Shown one piece after another: positions 60,201 through 64,000 of a stretch of 64,000 nt of DNA. Source of the DNA: Ciona intestinalis (lineage: Eukaryota; Chordata; Ascidiacea; Phlebobranchia; Cionidae); contig NC_020172.2 in the NCBI RefSeq assembly GCF_000224145.3, positions 4,163,532 through 4,227,531 of the forward strand. Direction: 5' to 3'. The translations under genes were made by a program, and so were the position numbers. Each line of letters opens with the position of its first letter. Position 1 is the first letter of the stretch. Under the pieces are notes generated by a model. The model saw nothing but the letters and a program-made list of their open reading frames with translations. It made no database searches and was not told where the DNA came from.

Positions 60201-63200
60201 ATTTTTACCCTTTCTAAAAAACTTATTTTTAATTTTTACAAAGTTTGATTTATTTTAAATTTAAAAAAATCTGATTTCCTTAGATGTGTCTCGTTTATTT
60301 CAACCTGGATACCACACGGTGGCACTATACGTTGAAAACATAATCGCCACCCTGACTATCGACTGTGAGCTGATTGGTCAATATCTGCTCACATCACAAC
60401 CATATTTGGGCGATACGGATGGACGACTCGTTATCTCCAAACATGTGACTGGTGCCGATTCCACTGTGGTAAAAATGCATTATAACCTTTACCGGTTTCT
60501 ATTTATAGTTGGGTTGAAATATTTTGGTTTCTATCTATAGTAGGGTGGGGGGAGACAGGACACCTTTGGTACATAATATCCAAATATCCTGATCATGTTT
60601 TAAACAATTAACAACAGTCTATGAGAGTCGTGTGAATACGGTTTTATAATTCTTTGAATGTTCTTTGTTTACTACCAAATGAGAGGAGAAAATAGCATAA
60701 AAGTTGTCCCATGTTTTCCTACCCTCCTTTTTACAGAATTCTTTTACAGTATTTTAGGTTTTATTGTATTATTATAAAATTTTAGTTATTTTATTTAGTG
60801 TGTATTAACAATTCTATACCACTATTCGTATTTTAGATTGATCTTGACAAACTGTATATTGTGTGCCAAGCCATTTATAATGAAGGTTCAGAACAATGCT
60901 GTGACGTTATAAAGAAAAGGTAACATATATTGATAAATATGTTATTATATAAATTATCATATATATATATATAGCAAAGAACACTCCTCTCCCTTGGTTA
61001 AAAACCTGGCCTGCACCAATTTATCAGCTATACATATTGCTTATAAAAAAAGAAAGCCAAAAAATTTTACTTTTCACTAAAAATATTTTCCATAAGATCA
61101 GAACAAAAACTACTTCCCATTTTTCTTGGCTTCCATTGTTATTGTAAATGCCTACTAAAACTGTTTACCGGCAAAATTCTTCTTAATTTACATAACACCG
61201 GAAATCTCTCCATTGAAGCAGGATTCTAAATTATCAGTTTTATAAAGGGCACTGTCATTGGTGGTAAAATACTGTATTGAAAAAACTTTGTGGGGCACAT
61301 TCCAGTGACACGCTCCAGGTATTTGCTAAATAATAAGTTACAAATTGCCTGTATACCCACCACACTTGGAGGGTGGCATTCACACACAATAGCAGCGGTT
61401 ATTTTATGAGCCCAGACGTTATTAATCGCTTCCGAGCAAATCTCACCACTTACAAGTTCATTCATTCAGCCTTTCTCAACCAGACACCGGAAAAGTTTAT
61501 CTAGAAAAGGTCTTTCAAGTTCATTGGATCTGTTAGCAGTTTCTTTTAGGGCATTTTGTGGTTTCTGCCACTCTAGCATCTATTTTTCTTTGTTTGTTTA
61601 TTTTTTTAATTTAAACTGAAATGTACTAAAAATAGTTTAAAAACTTTTTTTTTAATAAGTGTCAAAGAGTTCTATATCCAAGGTGTTTTCCCTAAAACAA
61701 TAATCAAATGTATTGAAATATGGTTTAAAAAAATTTGTTTAAAAAAGGTTATTTTTATTAATTAGTGTCTAAGAGTTCTATATTCGAGGTGTTTTCCTAA
61801 ACCGATAATGTTTCAGTTAGCATGCGTTATGTTATGATCATACATAGACTGGACTGAAGAATGTATGAGTCTTGTTTTATCTCTGGTTTTCCAATCCTGA
61901 TACTTTCAAGTGGTATTTTACAATCGGTATAAGGCTCCATTCATCACACTAGCTAGAGTATAAGAGACAGGGTGGTTTTAAAGTGTGTTGGTTGTTACTA
62001 TTTAACTTGGAGTGCGTTATAACTTTTCAAAGTTTGTTTTGCGGTTTCTGTTTGGTCACTATGCCCCCATGTCAATTCCTTTCAGAAATTGAACAATTTA
62101 TAAAAAGCGATTTGTTTAAGTTTTTCTGTTAACTTTTACTAAAAGTAGAACCATGGGTATTTGTTTGTGTAAGTACTTAGATGGGGTTGCTATGTTTTGA
62201 TTTCTGTTTTATTCAGTAAATATTTACTGTTGATTTTAAGCTTGGATTACTATGAATGTAAATTATATCCAATATTTCCAGCTTAAACAGCCAAATATTA
62301 ACATCATTGGTCAAGTTATTCAGGTTCTCTTTATAATGTTCTTTATTTTGTCAGTGTTAACTTCATTAACTTAGTATGTTCGGAACATGTTTGTTTAGAA
62401 TCAAGTGCAACAAAATACAGACACGACAAAGAAATATTAAAAAATTATTGGTAAAGCTACTCAGGTTATCTTTATAAATGTTCTTTATTTTGTCAGTATC
62501 CAGGTTAGATTTATTTACATATCTTCGTTTATTGGCATCAGTTATTAAACATGTGGATTTGGAATTTGCACTTAGCAGTAAATCTTTATTGGACTTTGTG
62601 GCTTTGTTTTCTGGTAGGGTGTGTTCTGCTCTTTAAGATAGAACTATCAATAGAGTAATGTTTAACTTAAACAATTCGCTTTAAAAATAAGAAGTTTATA
62701 GTTTTAAAAGCTCTGAACTAAGTTCAACTCTTTTTATTGCGAATTTAAAAACTTAATTTTTTTATTGGTGAGATACTATGACATTACATGTCAGGGTACA
62801 GAAGATTTAGTTTGGTCAAAACAGCAAAACTTAAATGAAATTAAACATGCCTAGTTTTTTATATATCAAAGCTTGATGTCACCATTGCGGGTGTGTGTGT
62901 CTGAGCAAGGCGCTTAACAGTCATCAGTTGTCTAACTTGTCAGTAATACAGAAAAACCCACAAAGTTACAGGTGACATGGTAATTCATAAGCGGGTAAAG
63001 TTGTATAAAATGTAGCCTATGTTATAACTTCTGAAGTTACACTTTAATATTAAGAATAAAGCATAATTTATTGTTATATTTATTGTTTCTAGTGCAACAC
63101 AACTGACAGCACCATCTCACCAACTCAAGCAGCAAGACCAGAAATACCAGATGTTCGGGAAACTGATTTCGAATCCCTTGACATCCCAGTGATCCCTTCT

Positions 63201-64000
63201 TCTCGGGAGGAGAGTGATGATCTTCCTGATCCGGAGGTTCCCTTAAGCACTGAAGACCACATCCGGAGAACTGAGGAGCATCTTGATGAAGAGGACACTG
63301 AAGATAACTACAGAAAGGAGATTGACGAACTTCCTGCTCCGGAGGTCCCCTCAAGCACTGAAGACCACATCCGGAGGACTGAGGAGCATCTTGATGAAGA
63401 GAACACTGAAGATACCTACAGGGAGGTTGGAGATGACCGAGATGATGCTAGCATCGAAGCAACCTCGCGTAAAGGAACATCTAGGAGTCACTCAGAAGAT
63501 TCAACAAACCGAAAAAGTTCCAAACCAGCAGGAGTGTCACCTTATATAGAGAAAACCATTACATCAAAAGCAACGGATATGAATTCCTCTGTGGAGTTGA
63601 ATGATGAAGTCACTCATGTTGTTCGTATGAATAGTAGAAGAAGTCCTGCTTCACAAACACAGTTACTCAGGTTACAAGGAGACATACCAATAAGCATAAG
63701 ATCGCAACCATCTGCAGTACCAGCCCCTAATCGAAACCCACGACCACAACAAGCACGAGAATGTATTCCAGGTCCGAGAGGATACCCAGGACCAAAAGTA
63801 AGAACAATTATTTCTAATTTAGAAATTGGTACAAATTTATAAAAAAAAGTGTAACATTTAAAACCATTTCTAAATAAAAATTTAGGAAAACTTCTGTAAG
63901 ATTTAAAACGATACTGGAAATTTTTTTATAACATTTAAAAAAAATGTTTTATGTCTTTTCTGTTTTCAGGGTCACCATGGTTCAACCGGTTTGCCTGGAA
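54276..64000 (+). CDS. VWA-TSPN FACIT-like collagen (COL21A1/COL22A1 type), 5' part
   Basis: Exons: 54276-54462, 55715-55802, 56543-56592, 56811-56950, 57211-57365, 57754-57904, 58327-58459, 58810-58854, 59096-59222, 59770-59984, 60284-60468, 60837-60919, 63110-63797 and 63970 to the window edge; about 759 codons so far, continuing. A basic leader precedes the hydrophobic segment LFVIALLPLTSAYV. The VWA domain (about residues 114-305) has the full MIDAS set: DGSKS (Asp123, Ser125, Ser127), Thr194 in AKGTATG, Asp230 in LITDG. A TSPN/laminin-G-like domain follows (about 355-510: NFGIFATFRMSDEARDQDW, DWILLEFKD). Next comes an acidic stretch with two 36-residue repeats, then the triple helix starts (PGPRGYPGPK, GHHGSTGLPG). 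FACIT collagens sit on fibril surfaces in the matrix. Exon 13 uses the acceptor ending 63109, the one that keeps frame. Confidence 0.87.
54620..54659. repeat. near-perfect 40-bp palindrome
   Basis: In intron 1 of the collagen gene. Twenty bases either side of the centre match in inverted order except two (left half CACACGGCCTACTAGAAATA). No loop. Confidence 0.9.
54949..55134 (+). mobile_element. MITE copy
   Basis: Collagen intron 1; ACAGTAGGGTCACC start lacks part of the left terminus, right end CTTACCCCACCCTACTATA intact. Confidence 0.9.
55803..55966 (+). mobile_element. MITE adjoining the exon 2 donor
   Basis: The collagen exon 2 donor GTAAGTTCACTTCATGCGG runs straight into GTAGTAAACGAAGAATATTT of the MITE core; the right end is CATCTTACCCCAAAGCACTATA. 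Confidence 0.78.
56627..56766 (+). mobile_element. SINE tail with CATT repeat
   Basis: Collagen intron 3; GTCAGCCATACATAAAAAG and CACGCAAGGATAAAACAAG, then CATT repeats, about 45 bases before exon 4. Confidence 0.85.
56975..57130 (+). mobile_element. MITE copy
   Basis: Collagen intron 4, 24 bases after the donor; TAGTTGGGGTGATATGGGAC to ATCTTACCCCACAGTACTATA (core shortened). Confidence 0.88.
57970..58075 (+). mobile_element. SINE head
   Basis: Collagen intron 6; GCCAGTGGTTAATGTGCC, GCCTCTAACCTAGAGGTAAT, ATCGCTGCTACCATTGTTGG. Confidence 0.85.
58563..58710 (-). mobile_element. SINE tail, antisense
   Basis: Collagen intron 7; CACACGTGGTAGGGCAAC, TAGTGTTCCGTTCACACAGC and ATCTAACTTTGCTGGTGAT. 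Confidence 0.75.
58898..59070 (+). mobile_element. SINE, shortened
   Basis: Collagen intron 8; GGTGGCCACATTGGTTAGAG, CTAACCCAGAGGTTAGGGGT, GGCATGAGGTGAATGAAACA, then TTACATTCATTCAA some 25 bases before exon 9. Confidence 0.88.
59370..59575 (+). mobile_element. SINE, body and tail
   Basis: Collagen intron 9; GGGTTGTCTAAATTGTCAGC, CACCCACAAAGTTACATACA, ATAACGACTGTCGTTTTCC. Confidence 0.9.
60095..60131. repeat. AT microsatellite
   Basis: Interrupted (AT)n in collagen intron 10. Confidence 0.8.
60536..60728 (-). mobile_element. MITE copy
   Basis: Collagen intron 11, about 67 bases after the donor; TATAGTAGGGTGGGGGGAGA to CCCATGTTTTCCTACCCT. Confidence 0.93.
62878..63035 (+). mobile_element. 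SINE, body and tail
   Basis: Collagen intron 12; GTCACCATTGCGGGTGTG, AGTTGTCTAACTTGTCAGTA, ACCCACAAAGTTACAGG and ATGGTAATTCATAAGCGGG. Confidence 0.82.
63216..63431 (+). repeat. two tandem 108-bp coding repeats
   Basis: Copies at 63216-63323 and 63324-63431 each encode 36 residues with the shared core STEDHIRRTEEHLDEE. They are strongly acidic and lie between the TSPN domain and the collagen helix. Confidence 0.95.

Noticed and set aside
63088-63109. Earlier acceptor for collagen exon 13 (TTTCTAG ending 63092)
   Set aside because: It has a better pyrimidine tract but leads to an early in-frame stop after exon 12. The AG at 63108-63109 keeps the open frame into the collagen repeat.

Overview
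The window looks like chordate nuclear DNA from an ascidian, most likely Ciona. The genes have many short GT-AG introns, the DNA is AT-rich, and the proteins resemble their vertebrate counterparts (PIGW, MGLL, WDR24, FUZ, CIMIP2C). Two short interspersed repeat families fill introns and spacers. One is a roughly 200-bp MITE with inverted ends beginning TATAGTAGGG. The other is a tRNA-derived SINE with a CATT-repeat tail. From memory these resemble the elements described in Ciona as Cimi-1 and Cics-1; I could not check this. Gene models were built by hand by joining exons across GT-AG sites and keeping frame; exon sums are multiples of three for every complete gene.

Layout. 1-3.4 kb: no certain gene; a possible last exon of a minus-strand gene (898-1274), a tandem duplication and repeats. 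3.4-9.0 kb: intronless PIGW followed on the same strand by the eight-exon MGLL. 11.1-16.3 kb: an 11-exon SLC22-type transporter. 17.8-24.4 kb: WDR24, 12 exons. 25.2-29.0 kb: FUZ, nine exons. 29.5-32.4 kb, minus strand: CIMIP2C, five exons, tail-to-tail with FUZ. 32.4-47.8 kb: about 15 kb with no gene I can support, rich in MITEs, with GC-richer open stretches near 43-46.3 kb. 47.8-53.1 kb: a secreted protein with two thyroglobulin type-1 domains, a TIL-like domain and a long acidic tail. 54.3 kb to the right edge: the 5' part of a VWA-TSPN-collagen gene of COL21A1/COL22A1 type, continuing beyond the window.

Functional links. FUZ and CIMIP2C are both ciliary genes. PIGW and MGLL may form a two-gene operon, since I see no AATAAA between them and there is an acceptor-like TTTCAG 42 bases before the MGLL start. 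WDR24 (GATOR2, mTORC1 control) has an E-box of CLEAR type and two CRE-like sites upstream. No CRISPR array, intact tRNA gene, LTR element or capsid-bearing element was seen. The most interesting signal is the relation between mobile elements and splice sites. SLC22 intron 3 is almost wholly a MITE starting at the donor, WDR24 intron 2 is mostly a MITE, several MITEs begin within a few tens of bases after a donor, and several sense SINE tails run into acceptors.
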